10,896 nucleotides of DNA from Synechococcaceae bacterium WBB_10_009 (GCA_010030955.1 RHBP01000054.1:1-10896); one strand, 5' to 3'; positions 1-7,510 are shown, counted from the stretch's first letter. The notes: generated by a model from the sequence alone, not told the origin. Translations and numbers: made by a program.

Positions 1-1099
1 CCAACTCATCCTCCTCACCGCGGCGATGCTCGCGGTAGATCTCCTTCAGATAGGGGGGCAGGAAATGGAGCATGTCCTGCATCAGCAGGGTGGGGGGGAT
101 GCCCGCCGATCCCACCGGATACACATCGGCGTACAGGATGCCGTAGTGGAAATCCGCCTGGTTGTCGGGCACCTGGTAAGCCTGGGCGTTGTAGCTCTTG
201 GTGCCGCGGAAGGGTGAGGTGCGGTAAAACACCGCCTCCACGTAGGGAAGCGCCGCCTCATACAGCCAGGTGAAGCCTTCGCCCTTGGGGATGATCTCGA
301 AGCACTCACCGCCGATGAACACGTGGTGGTAGATGGGCCGGCCCGCCACGGCGAAGATGCCGTTGACGAGGAAATCCATGGCATCGGGCACCCCCTTGAA
401 GCCGCCCTCGTCATAGATGTCGCTCATCTCGAAGAACACCGGCGCCATCACCTCCCAGAAGAGGCCCAGGTTGGCGGTGTAGGAGAGCTGGCGCACCTGC
501 TCCAGGAACATCTCCGGGAAGAGCTTGTAGAGCCCCAACATCACGGGGTTGCCCTTGAAGTAGGCCTTGATGGCCCGGTCGGCGTTGGCTTTGTAGGCGT
601 CGCTCTCGAGGTAGTCGTTGAAGCGGCCGCCCATGCCCTGGTGCCAGAGCATGGCCTGCATGCAGGCCTCGGCGAACTCCATGTTCACCCGGTCGTGCCA
701 GAGGTGATGGAGCAGCTTGGGCATGCGGCCGGTTTCGCCCCGCTCCATGAACGCCAGCAGCTCCGGATGGGCCTTCTCGCCGCCGCGCCAGATGCGCAGC
801 TTCGACTGCTCACCGGCGTAGCTGTTGGGCAGATCCAGATACTCCTTGGAGATGAAGTATTTGAAGGCCGGCAGGGGGTTGAGGAACACCCGCTCGGCGA
901 TGTAGAGCAGATCGCGCCAATAGAAATCCATCGGCACGGCATAGGCCTTGTAGATGCCGATGATCTGCTTGAGGTTTTCGGGGGTGTCGGGCAGCATCGA
1001 GCCGCCCGCCTCCAGCCGATGGATCACATCGGCGTAGCGGTGCGTGGAGGGGGGAATCAGCGGAGCTGTGGTGCGCTCCGGGGCGAGGCTGGCGGTCAT
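1..1099 (-). CDS. chpX: CO2 hydration protein ChpX/CupB of the NDH-1MS complex (3' end cut by window)
   Basis: Cup proteins sit on the specialised NDH-1 complex at the thylakoid membrane and catalyse one-way conversion of CO2 to bicarbonate, acting like an energised carbonic anhydrase. My translation of the minus strand is open from ATG (1099) to the window edge, giving 366 residues of a family usually about 380-440 long. Family-typical stretches are LEAGGSMLPDTPENL (29-43), YAVPMDFYWRDLLYIAE (53-69), GGRFNDYL (157-164), FEMSDIYDEGGFKGVPDAM (223-241) and YRTSPFRGTKSYNAQA (292-307). The His-rich HHLWHDR (131-137) plausibly contributes to the zinc site described for Cup proteins; that is inference. 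The ATG overlaps the ndhD stop in an ATGA arrangement, implying translational coupling. Choosing CupB (constitutive) rather than CupA (low-CO2 inducible) rests partly on the location beside carboxysome genes, and no cupS is visible. The family is certain, the paralogue less so. Confidence 0.9.
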   Translation of the reverse strand, partial: MTASLAPERTTAPLIPPSTHRYADVIHRLEAGGSMLPDTPENLKQIIGIYKAYAVPMDFYWRDLLYIAERVFLNPLPAFKYFISKEYLDLPNSYAGEQSKLRIWRGGEKAHPELLAFMERGETGRMPKLLHHLWHDRVNMEFAEACMQAMLWHQGMGGRFNDYLESDAYKANADRAIKAYFKGNPVMLGLYKLFPEMFLEQVRQLSYTANLGLFWEVMAPVFFEMSDIYDEGGFKGVPDAMDFLVNGIFAVAGRPIYHHVFIGGECFEIIPKGEGFTWLYEAALPYVEAVFYRTSPFRGTKSYNAQAYQVPDNQADFHYGILYADVYPVGSAGIPPTLLMQDMLHFLPPYLKEIYREHRRGEEDEL

Positions 1100-2594
1100 G
1101 CGGGGAGCGGCGAGGACGTCAGGGGGGCGGCGGAGGCGATCACGGTGACCGCATCGCTGGAGCGCAGGGCCAGGGGCGCTGTGGCGGTTTCACTGAGGCC
1201 GGTGAGCAGGGTGGGCCAGATGCCCCCCACCACCACCAGGGCCGTGAGCACCAGGGCCGGTGCGCGCTCCATCCAGGTGGTGCTGGCCCAGTTGGCCGTG
1301 GCGTTGTCGAGCCGGCCGAAGCCCACGCGGTTGAACAGGCGCACCGCATACACCGCCGTGAAACCGGAGGAGAGCAGGCACACCAGGGTGGGGATCGGAT
1401 AGGCCACCCAGCTGCCTTCAAACACCAGCAGCTCGGCCACAAATCCCGCCTGGCCCGGCACCCCAGCCGCCGCCATCAGGGCCAGCAGCATCAACCCCAT
1501 GGTGAACGGCAACCCGCGCTGCGCATTCAGCAAGCCGGATAGCTCCGGAATCTGAGCCGTGCCGGTTTTGGTTTCCACCAAACCCACCAGGCAGAACAGC
1601 AGCGCGATGATCAGGCCGTGGGCCAGGATCTGGGCCATCACCCCCTGCAGGCTCAGGGGTGTGGCCGCCGCCAGGGCCAGCAGCAGAAAGCCCATGTGCC
1701 CCAGGGAGCTGTAGGCCACCAGACGGCGCATGTCGAGCTGGGCGATGGCGTTGAGGGCGCCGTAGATGGCGCTCACCGCACCGATGGCGGCAATCCAGGG
1801 CGACCAATCGCTCCAGGCGTCGGGCAAAAAACCAATGCCGAAGCGCAGCAGGCCGTAGGCCCCCAGCTTCGACACCGCACCACTGAGCAGCATCGCCACA
1901 GGCGTGGGGGCCTGGCTGTAGGTGAGCGGCTGCCAGCCATGCAACGGCACCACCGGCAGCTTGAGGCCAAAGGCCAGCAGCACCAGCGCCAGCAGGATGC
2001 GCTGCTGGTCCGGCGGCAGGGCGTGGTGGGCCAGGGCGGCGAAGCTGAAGTCGACGCCGCCGGGGTTGAGCCAGCCGAAGGCCAGCACGGCGCTGAGCAG
2101 GGCGATGCCCGACACGGCGCCATAAATCAGAAACCGGATCGCGGCCCCGGCGCGGCGCTCACCGCCCCAGATCGCCACCAGCAGGGTGGTGGGGATCAAG
2201 ATCAGCTCGTAGGCCAGCACAAACAACAGGGCGTTGCGGGCCAGAAACGAGCCCATCAGGCCCAGGTTGGTGGCCAACAGCAGGCCGTAAAACAAGCGCG
2301 GGCGGACCTGTTGCAGCGGTGTGGCCAACACCGCCATGGCGGTGATCAACGCCGCCAGCAACACCAACGGCAGGCTGAGGCCATCGATCCCCAGATCCAG
2401 AGCCGCAGCCCCAGCTTGGGCAACCAGCTGAGCGAGAGATCGGCGGGGGGCTGGCGCCAGGCCAGCAAACCGGTGGCCAGTTGGGCCAGGGCGGCGGCCT
2501 GGGCCGTGCGGCGCACCCAGGGGCTCGCCACCGGCAGCAGCTGCAGCCCGCAGGCGGCCAGCAGAGGAATCAGCAACAGCAACAGCAGGGTCAT
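1096..2594 (-). pseudogene. ndhD4: NDH-1 subunit NdhD4 (specialised CO2-uptake form), interrupted by a frameshift
   Basis: NdhD is an antiporter-like, proton-pumping membrane subunit of NDH-1; the D3/D4 forms with F3/F4 build the CO2-uptake complex. Frame 1 runs from ATG 2594 for 82 codons, reads LGLRLW and then loses NdhD character. Frame 2 resumes with DLGIDGLSLPLVLLAALIT and continues to TGA at 1096. Removing one of two adjacent AG dinucleotides (plus strand, 2399-2402) restores LGLRLDLGIDGLSL and a normal 498-aa protein. Downstream, the antiporter-type residues are present: the Glu in LAYELILIPTT, and KLPVVPLHGW...SQAPTPVAMLLSGAVSKLGAYG with its lysine. There are about 14 hydrophobic segments. 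GGAGG precedes the ATG, 13 bp after the ndhF4 stop. A TTG at 2367 could begin a 423-aa product, but it would lack the first helices. A sequencing or assembly error is as likely as a real mutation, because the rest is intact. Confidence 0.88.
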
Positions 2595-2607
2595 GGGGTC
2601 CTCCGGA

Positions 2608-4479
2608 TCAACGGGCCAACAGCCAGGCGGCCATCACCAACACCCCCAGCACCAGCGAGAGGGCGTAAGCCTGGGAATTGCCGCTGGTGGTGAGGCTCAG
2701 CTGGCGCGCACCGGCCATGGCGGCTCCACCGGTGCCGCTGCTGAAGCCATCCACCAGGGCCCTATCGCTCCAGGCGCTGAAGCGGGCCAACCCCACCACG
2801 AAGGCCACCACGGTGCGGTGGTAGAAGGCCTCGGTGTGCATGTCTTCGGCCAGCCAGTGCTGGATGCCCCCGAGGCCGGCGGGCAGCTCCGCCAGGGGGT
2901 GGGGCCGCAGGTAAAACCACAGCGAACTGCCCGCCCCCAGCAGGGTGGAGACCACCAGGGGCCACCCCAGCGGGCCCCAGCCCGGCAGCGGGCTGAGCTG
3001 ATACACCCCCAGGTGCACCAGCAGCTGCGGAATGTGCAGCACCAAGCCCATCAACAGCAGGGTGGGCAACACCATCAGCCAGAGCACCTCGGGCGAGCGC
3101 ACCGTGAACGGCTTGGGCACGCCGCCCCAGATCAGGCCGAACACCCGCATCATCGAGGCGCAGAGCAGGGTGTTGGTGACCAGCACCAGCCCGCCGATCA
3201 GCACGGGGGCCTTGCTGGCCATGGCCAGCTCCAGCAGTTCCCGCAGGGCGGCGAAACCGCCGAAGGGGGGCAGGGCCATCAGGCCGAAGGCCCCCGCCAG
3301 GAAGGCCATGCCGATCAGCGGCCGGCGGCTCCACAGGCCCCCCAGTTGGGTGAGGTCCTGGGTGACGTTGCTGATCACGATGGCGCCCACCGCCATCAGC
3401 ATCACGGCCATCGGCAGCGGATACACCAGCAGCAGGTGGTCGGCCACATCGATGCCCCCCAGACCCACCGCCACAAACAGCAGCCCCAGCCAGCTGCTCA
3501 CCAGGAAGCTCATGGCCCGCTTCACATCGATCTGCCCCAGGGCGATCAGGGCCGCCACCAGGGCCGTGGTGCCGCCCACCACCACCAGCACCCCCTGCAC
3601 CAGGGGGCTCAGGGCGATCAGCGGTTCGAGCCGCAGCAGCACCCAGGCACCGCCAAGCACCACCACCGAATTGCGCAGCACCGTGGAGGGCAGCGGGCTC
3701 TCCATCGCCTCATCCAGCCACAGGTGCAGCGGGATCTGGGCGCACTTGCCCATGGGGCCGGCGATCAGGGCCAGCAGGATCAGCTGGAAGCCGGCGGGCA
3801 ACGGCTGGCCGTTGTTGGTGAGGTCGGCCGCCCAGCCCTGCAGGCCATGGAAATTCCAGGTGCCAGTGAGCGGCAGCAGGGCGATCACCCCGGCCAGCAG
3901 CACGATGTCGCCGATGCGCTTGGTGAGGAAGGCGTCACGGGCCCCCTTCACCACCAGCGATTGGTTGTACCAGGTGCCCACGATCACGTAGGTGCCCACC
4001 GTGAGCAGCTCCAGCAGCACGTAGCTGAAGAACACCGAATCGGTGAGCACCAGCGCGCAAAGGCCCGCTTCGAAAAAGCTGAGGCCGCCGAAGAAGCGGG
4101 GCCAGCCCCAGTCCATCTCCAGGTAGCCAATCGAATAGATCTGCACCAGCACGTGCAGGCCGGTGATCACCGTCATGGCGATCAGGGCCGGCTCGCTCAC
4201 CAGGCCGTCAAAGCCGATGCGCAGGCCGGCGGTGTTGATCCAGGTCCAGCCGAAGCTGGGCGGGGCGTAGATCGCCGAAGCCCCGGCGGCGGAGTTGTTG
4301 TGCAGGCTGATCAGGGCCAGCAGGCTGTGGGTGAAGGCCACCGCCACCATCAACAGATTGATGTAGCCCGCCGGCCGGGGGCCGCTGCGTTTGATCAACC
4401 CCGGCGACCACAGCAGGCTGAAGGCCGATCCCACCAGGGGATAGAGGGGCACCAGCCAGGCCGTTCCAATCCAGGACAA
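2608..4479 (-). CDS. ndhF4: NDH-1 subunit NdhF4 (specialised CO2-uptake form)
   Basis: This 623-aa polytopic membrane protein is the NdhF-type antiporter-like subunit that pairs with NdhD4 and anchors ChpX/CupB in the CO2-uptake NDH-1MS complex. Recognisable features are WLVPLYPLVGSAF (8-20), YSIGYLEMDWGWPRFF (115-130), YVLLELLTVGTYVIVGTWYN with the conserved Glu157, GPMGKCAQIPLHLWLDEAMESPLPSTVLRNS (241-271) with Lys245, and GQIDVKRAMSFL (315-326) with Lys320. The LDEAMESPLPSTVLRN stretch differs from the PDAMEGPTP...HAATMV of respiratory NdhF1, which marks it as the F3/F4 type. The start is TTG at 4479: an in-frame TAA lies about 30 bases upstream, no ATG or GTG lies between, and the protein begins where family members do. 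No strong ribosome binding site is seen. It is first of ndhF4-ndhD4-chpX. F4 rather than F3 is judged from context. Confidence 0.9.
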   Translation of the reverse strand: MSWIGTAWLVPLYPLVGSAFSLLWSPGLIKRSGPRPAGYINLLMVAVAFTHSLLALISLHNNSAAGASAIYAPPSFGWTWINTAGLRIGFDGLVSEPALIAMTVITGLHVLVQIYSIGYLEMDWGWPRFFGGLSFFEAGLCALVLTDSVFFSYVLLELLTVGTYVIVGTWYNQSLVVKGARDAFLTKRIGDIVLLAGVIALLPLTGTWNFHGLQGWAADLTNNGQPLPAGFQLILLALIAGPMGKCAQIPLHLWLDEAMESPLPSTVLRNSVVVLGGAWVLLRLEPLIALSPLVQGVLVVVGGTTALVAALIALGQIDVKRAMSFLVSSWLGLLFVAVGLGGIDVADHLLLVYPLPMAVMLMAVGAIVISNVTQDLTQLGGLWSRRPLIGMAFLAGAFGLMALPPFGGFAALRELLELAMASKAPVLIGGLVLVTNTLLCASMMRVFGLIWGGVPKPFTVRSPEVLWLMVLPTLLLMGLVLHIPQLLVHLGVYQLSPLPGWGPLGWPLVVSTLLGAGSSLWFYLRPHPLAELPAGLGGIQHWLAEDMHTEAFYHRTVVAFVVGLARFSAWSDRALVDGFSSGTGGAAMAGARQLSLTTSGNSQAYALSLVLGVLVMAAWLLAR

Positions 4480-4571
4480 GGGACGTGCACAAATGGTCCG
4501 GGAAAGTTAGAGATCCCGGCCTGGCGATTGGGGGGGATGCCCCGATGCGATGCCGATCGCGGCGGCCAGCC
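4480..4571 (-). promoter_or_regulatory. Upstream region of the ndhF4-ndhD4-chpX operon
   Basis: This 92-bp gap separates the KimA-like gene stop from the ndhF4 TTG start. It holds a 6-bp inverted repeat, CCGGGA (4498-4503) and TCCCGG (4514-4519), with a 10-nt loop, and a GTGCAC palindrome close to the start codon. No T-run follows the hairpin, so it is not a convincing terminator; an operator or leader structure is possible. I cannot assign a promoter with confidence, and read-through from the upstream permease gene is also possible. Confidence 0.3.
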
Positions 4572-6452
4572 CTACACCGGCAGGTAGTAGCGCACCAGCG
4601 TGAACACCCGGTTGCGGTGGGCATCGAGGGCGCGGCGCATGTTCAGCCCGCGCTGGTTCAGCAACAGCTCATCAAAGCGGTAGCGGGGAATCGCCATCGG
4701 CATCACGATTGTGAATCGCGTGTCGGGGTGGGCCTTTTCCTCCGCATCCACGAAGTCCACAAACGGATCGATCATCGAGGCGTAGGGGCTGTTCAGCAGC
4801 TTCAGCTCCAGCCCCGGTGCATCGCCCACACTGCGCCTCCACTGGCTGCGGATGGCCTCGCGATCCTCCTGCTCAAAACACACCCGCACGGCCACCACCC
4901 GGTCCGAGACGCTGCAGGCGTACCGCAGGGCCTCCAGGGTGGGACGGCTCCAGCCGGGCATCCACACGATGCTCTGGTGGCCGAGGAGTTCCGCCCGTTG
5001 GGGCAGGCCCACCTCAAGGGGATCGCCCGGTTGCAGGTTGATCGCCTCGTAGACCCGGCGGTAGCGGCGGCGCACCCGCGCCAGCATCCACACCAGCAGC
5101 GGAATCGCGATCACCACGGTCCAGGCCCCCTCCTCGAACTTGCTCACCACAATCACCACCAACACCAGGCTGGTGGTGCAGGCGCCGAGGGCGTTCATCA
5201 GCATCCGCCCCTGCCAGCCACCGCCGCGCAGCCGCCACCAATGCACCACCATCCCCGCCTGGGAGAGGGTGAAGGCGCTGAACACCCCCAGGGCGTAGAG
5301 GTTCACCGCCACGGTGGTGTCGCCCTGGGCGATCAGGATCACCACACCGGCCGCGATCGCCAGCACCAAGATGCCGTTCTGAAACACGAGCCGATCGCCG
5401 ATCCAGGCCATCTGGCGTGGCAGAAACCGGTCTTCCGCCAACAGGGCCGCCAGGCGGGGGAAATCGGCGAAGGCGGTGTTGGCCGCCAGGGCCAGGATCA
5501 ACAGGGTGCTGATCTGCAGGGCCCAGAACAGCGGGCTGCTGGCGCCGAACAGGCGCATGCCGATCTGGGCCAGCACGGTGCGGTCGGCCTCGGGGGCCAC
5601 CCCATAGAGAAAGCCCAAACCGCTGACGGTGAGGAACATCAGCGCCAGCATCAGGCCCATCACCAGCAGGGTGTGGCGGGCCCGCTGGGCGGAGGGTTCC
5701 CGGAACACCTTCACGCCATTGGAGATCGCTTCGATGCCCGTCATCGCCGAGCAGCCGGAGCTGAACGCCCGCAGGATCAGAAACAACCCCAGCGGCTCCA
5801 GGGCCCGCACCGGCGGCGGAGGGTCAGGCCGCAGGCCATGGGCCGTCACGATGTCGTGCAGGCCAAACAGGGCCAGCAACGCCAGCATCACCACGAAGGC
5901 ATAGGTGGGGATGGCGAAGGCACGCCCCGCCTCCCGCACGCCCCGCAGGTTCACCCAGGTCACCACCACCAGCAGCAGCAGCGCCAGGCTGGTTTCGTAG
6001 GGCAACACCGCGGGAAACAGCGAGGAGAGGGCCTGGGTGCCGGCCATCAGGCTCACCGCCGCCGTGAGGATGTAATCCACCAGCAGCGAGGCGGCCGCCA
6101 CCAGGCTGGGGAGCGTGCCCAGGTTTTCCCGGGCCACCACATAGGAGCCGCCCCCCTGGGGGTAAGCCGTGATGGTCTGCCGGTACGACAGCACCACGAT
6201 CGCGATCAGCAGCACGATGGCCACCGTGATCGGCAACGACAGCTCCAGGGCCCGGCTGCCCGCGAGGATCAACACCCCCAGCGAGGCCTCCGTGGCGTAG
6301 GCCACCGAGGAGAGGGCATCGGAGCTCAGGATCGGCAGCGCCGCGTAGCTGCCGAGCTTCTCGTTGTCGGCCTGGCGGCGCGCCAGCGGCATGCCCAGCA
6401 GCCGCTGCAGGATGGTTTTCAAGGTGGCCTTGGGGGAGCCAAACCTCACCAT
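4572..6452 (-). CDS. KimA-like APC-superfamily permease (probable K+/H+ symporter)
   Basis: The 626-aa product has about 12 membrane helices (roughly residues 35-430) and a cytoplasmic C-terminal alpha/beta domain (about 450-626), the layout of Bacillus KimA (YdaO, about 607 aa), a high-affinity K+ importer controlled by c-di-AMP. ILSSDALSSVAYATEASL (41-58), AYPQGGGSYVVARENLG (95-111), LLVDYILTAAVSL (122-134), MTGIEAISNGVKVF (236-249) and NLYALGVFSAF (383-393) match that family. As I recall them, KimA's K+-site residues Y43, Y118, T121, S125, T230 and Y377 correspond here to Y52, Y126, T129, S133, T237 and Y385, with proton-coupling D36 at D45. Automatic annotation may say 'amino acid permease'. 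ATG 6452 is preferred because the RLLGMPLARRQADNEKLG stretch aligns with the KimA N-terminus; a clear Shine-Dalgarno is missing. It is divergent from the gene at 6523 and lies upstream of ndhF4 on the same strand. Confidence 0.8.
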   Translation of the reverse strand: MVRFGSPKATLKTILQRLLGMPLARRQADNEKLGSYAALPILSSDALSSVAYATEASLGVLILAGSRALELSLPITVAIVLLIAIVVLSYRQTITAYPQGGGSYVVARENLGTLPSLVAAASLLVDYILTAAVSLMAGTQALSSLFPAVLPYETSLALLLLVVVTWVNLRGVREAGRAFAIPTYAFVVMLALLALFGLHDIVTAHGLRPDPPPPVRALEPLGLFLILRAFSSGCSAMTGIEAISNGVKVFREPSAQRARHTLLVMGLMLALMFLTVSGLGFLYGVAPEADRTVLAQIGMRLFGASSPLFWALQISTLLILALAANTAFADFPRLAALLAEDRFLPRQMAWIGDRLVFQNGILVLAIAAGVVILIAQGDTTVAVNLYALGVFSAFTLSQAGMVVHWWRLRGGGWQGRMLMNALGACTTSLVLVVIVVSKFEEGAWTVVIAIPLLVWMLARVRRRYRRVYEAINLQPGDPLEVGLPQRAELLGHQSIVWMPGWSRPTLEALRYACSVSDRVVAVRVCFEQEDREAIRSQWRRSVGDAPGLELKLLNSPYASMIDPFVDFVDAEEKAHPDTRFTIVMPMAIPRYRFDELLLNQRGLNMRRALDAHRNRVFTLVRYYLPV

Positions 6453-6522
6453 GGCACGCCAAAACGTTGCTGTCCGCACCGCACCGGTGCCATGACAGGG
6501 GTGTCGCAGCGGGGGAGGTTCC
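6453..6522. promoter_or_regulatory. Divergent intergenic region with a 10-bp palindrome
   Basis: These 70 bp must carry the promoters of both the KimA-like permease (minus) and the 127-aa protein (plus). A perfect palindrome GCACCGGTGC lies at 6481-6490 and a smaller AACGTT palindrome just to its left. The plus-strand gene has a good ribosome binding site, GGGGGAGG (6511-6518), four bases before its GTG. No clear -10/-35 pair could be assigned. Confidence 0.35.
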
Positions 6523-6906
6523 GTGCGCTCCACCCTCAACGCTCTGCTCCAGCAGCTGGTGCAACGCGGCTGGCCCAAGCGAGATCTGCAGCGGGGGGCC
6601 TTGCGGCCAGCCCCGGTGGGCCCCTGGTGGTCGATCGACCTGGGCAACGGTGACCCCGACCAGGTGACCACCGTGACCCTGCACCCCTGGCAGCAGGGGT
6701 TGCTCGAATTCACGATCACCGTGCTCGCCGACGGCGACGACCAGATCCAGTCGTTTGAACTGGAGTGCAACGCCATGCCGATCCCGGTGGCGTTGATCAA
6801 CTGGTGGGGTGGGCTGGATGCCGCCCTCACCCAGGCGAGCTGGCTGCGGGATCAGCTGATCTCCGCCTGGGATCGGGAAATCAGCCTCGGGGGCGAGCTG
6901 CCCTAG
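6523..6906 (+). CDS. Conserved-looking hypothetical protein, 127 aa
   Basis: I do not recognise this family. The start is GTG at 6523, supported by GGGGGAGG four bases upstream; the nearby ATG at 6492 is in another frame. The protein looks soluble, with no signal peptide or membrane segment. It has an N-terminal amphipathic stretch (STLNALLQQLVQRGW, 3-17), a PWWSIDLG turn (34-41), a beta-rich middle (VTTVTLHPWQQGLLEFTITVL, 48-68), acidic FELECNAMPIPVALINWWGG (78-97) and a C-terminal helix with WLRDQLISAWDREI (107-120). Seven tryptophans in 127 residues is high and suggests a folded domain, and codon use resembles its neighbours, so it is probably real. It is divergent from the KimA-like permease and convergent with the next gene (25-bp gap). 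Being enclosed by CCM genes hints at a related role, but nothing in the sequence proves one. Confidence 0.72.
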   Translation: MRSTLNALLQQLVQRGWPKRDLQRGALRPAPVGPWWSIDLGNGDPDQVTTVTLHPWQQGLLEFTITVLADGDDQIQSFELECNAMPIPVALINWWGGLDAALTQASWLRDQLISAWDREISLGGELP

Positions 6907-6934
6907 GCCGATGCAGCTCAGCCGATGCAGCTCA
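6907..6934. repeat. 14-bp tandem duplication between convergent genes
   Basis: GCCGATGCAGCTCA occurs twice head to tail (6907-6920 and 6921-6934), followed by GCCGA of a third partial unit. It begins immediately after the stop of the 127-aa gene, and the second unit contains the stop codon of the convergent minus-strand gene. It is probably a slippage duplication and has no inverted symmetry that would make it a terminator. Confidence 0.8.
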
Positions 6935-7429
6935 GCCGAAGCGGCGGCGGCCGTCGTTGAAGCTGCCGAAGCTGCTCACCTCGCCGGTGCGCTCACCGCC
7001 GCCGTCAGCGCGAGACAGCTTCCAGACATTGCGGTTGACGCGGCGGGCCCGCAGGCCACCCCGCTCCACCCGGGCGGCACCGGGGCGGGCACCCATTAAG
7101 TAGGTCACCTCAGCGGTGCTCAGCGGCGCACCGGTGCTCAGGGCCAGTTGGGTGAGCTCGAGGCGCTGGCGCAGGGCGGCCACATCGCAGCTGCCGCCGT
7201 CCTCCGCCTCGCTCCACATCCAGGGCAATTCGCCGTTGGCGGCCATCTTCTGCATCAGGCCCATGCCCACCAGGGCCAGGGCCTGTTCAGGCTTGAGGTT
7301 GGCCCCGTCGGCAGCGCTGGCGGCGGCTTTGCTGGAAGCCGAAGAAGCGGTGGAAGCGCTGCGCTTGGTGGCCACGGGCGGTGCTGCGGAGGATGGCCGG
7401 ACCGTACCGGCCCTTCCACTGCGCCGCAA
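6932..7429 (-). CDS. Hypothetical protein with possible excisionase/MerR-like helix-turn-helix, 165 aa
   Basis: The function is not established. Residues 1-45 are low-complexity, Ala/Ser-rich and basic. From about 46 there is a folded-looking region, LKPEQALALVGMGLMQ (46-60), then LPWMWSE (68-74), a helix around 84-98, and LSTAEVTYLMGARPGAARV (103-121) followed by GGLRARRVNRNVWKLSR (124-140). The last part has the layout of the HTH_17/MerR-type fold (L-T-x-E-V-A-x-L-L-G ... G-x-L-x-A-x-R-x-x-x-x-W-x-I), so DNA binding is a reasonable inference. The C-terminal tail is Gly/Arg-rich. The start is uncertain: TTG at 7429 gives the longest frame and GTG at 7375 is the alternative; neither has a good ribosome binding site. 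It is divergent from csoS1D, with an inverted repeat between them that could be its operator. I am fairly sure it is a gene and only moderately sure of the HTH. Confidence 0.7.
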   Translation of the reverse strand: MRRSGRAGTVRPSSAAPPVATKRSASTASSASSKAAASAADGANLKPEQALALVGMGLMQKMAANGELPWMWSEAEDGGSCDVAALRQRLELTQLALSTGAPLSTAEVTYLMGARPGAARVERGGLRARRVNRNVWKLSRADGGGERTGEVSSFGSFNDGRRRFG

Positions 7430-7510
7430 CCAGTTCGGAGCCCGGCCAAACCTGTCGCCCGCGGCGGGCTCCCCGGAGCAAGGCGGTAAGATCGCCGCGC
7501 TCCAACCGGT
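7430..7510. promoter_or_regulatory. Divergent region upstream of csoS1D with 8-bp inverted repeat
   Basis: A perfect inverted repeat, GGAGCCCG (7437-7444) and CGGGCTCC (7465-7472), has a 20-nt spacer and lies between the putative HTH gene and csoS1D. TAAGAT at 7487-7492 resembles a -10 element for csoS1D, but no good -35 sits at the right distance. If this -10 is real, the csoS1D leader is very short with start 7511, or transcription could serve a later start codon. Operator function is an inference from position and symmetry. Confidence 0.35.

Noticed and set aside
323..1402. A 359-codon plus-strand open frame
   Set aside because: It is antisense to chpX and the ndhD4 3' end; the minus strand reads as clear ChpX.
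2346..2594. A separate 82-aa gene
   Set aside because: It is the N-terminal part of ndhD4 before the frameshift, not an independent gene.
4498..4519. Hairpin as intrinsic terminator after the KimA-like gene
   Set aside because: It has only six base pairs, a 10-nt loop and no following T-run.
1618..4587. A 989-codon plus-strand open frame
   Set aside because: It is antisense to ndhD4 and ndhF4; its translation is Gln/His/Gly-rich low-complexity, the typical mirror of hydrophobic membrane proteins in GC-rich DNA.
5353..5360. HIP1 octamer GCGATCGC
   Set aside because: Only one exact copy was noticed, inside a coding region; no enrichment, so it is not informative.
4485..6653. A 722-codon plus-strand open frame
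   Set aside because: It is antisense to the KimA-like permease and has the same Gln/His-rich artefact composition.
6453..6830. N-terminal extension of the KimA-like permease (752-aa version)
   Set aside because: The extra 126 residues are Arg/Pro/Cys-rich, antisense to the 127-aa gene and have no family similarity; ATG 6452 fits the family.
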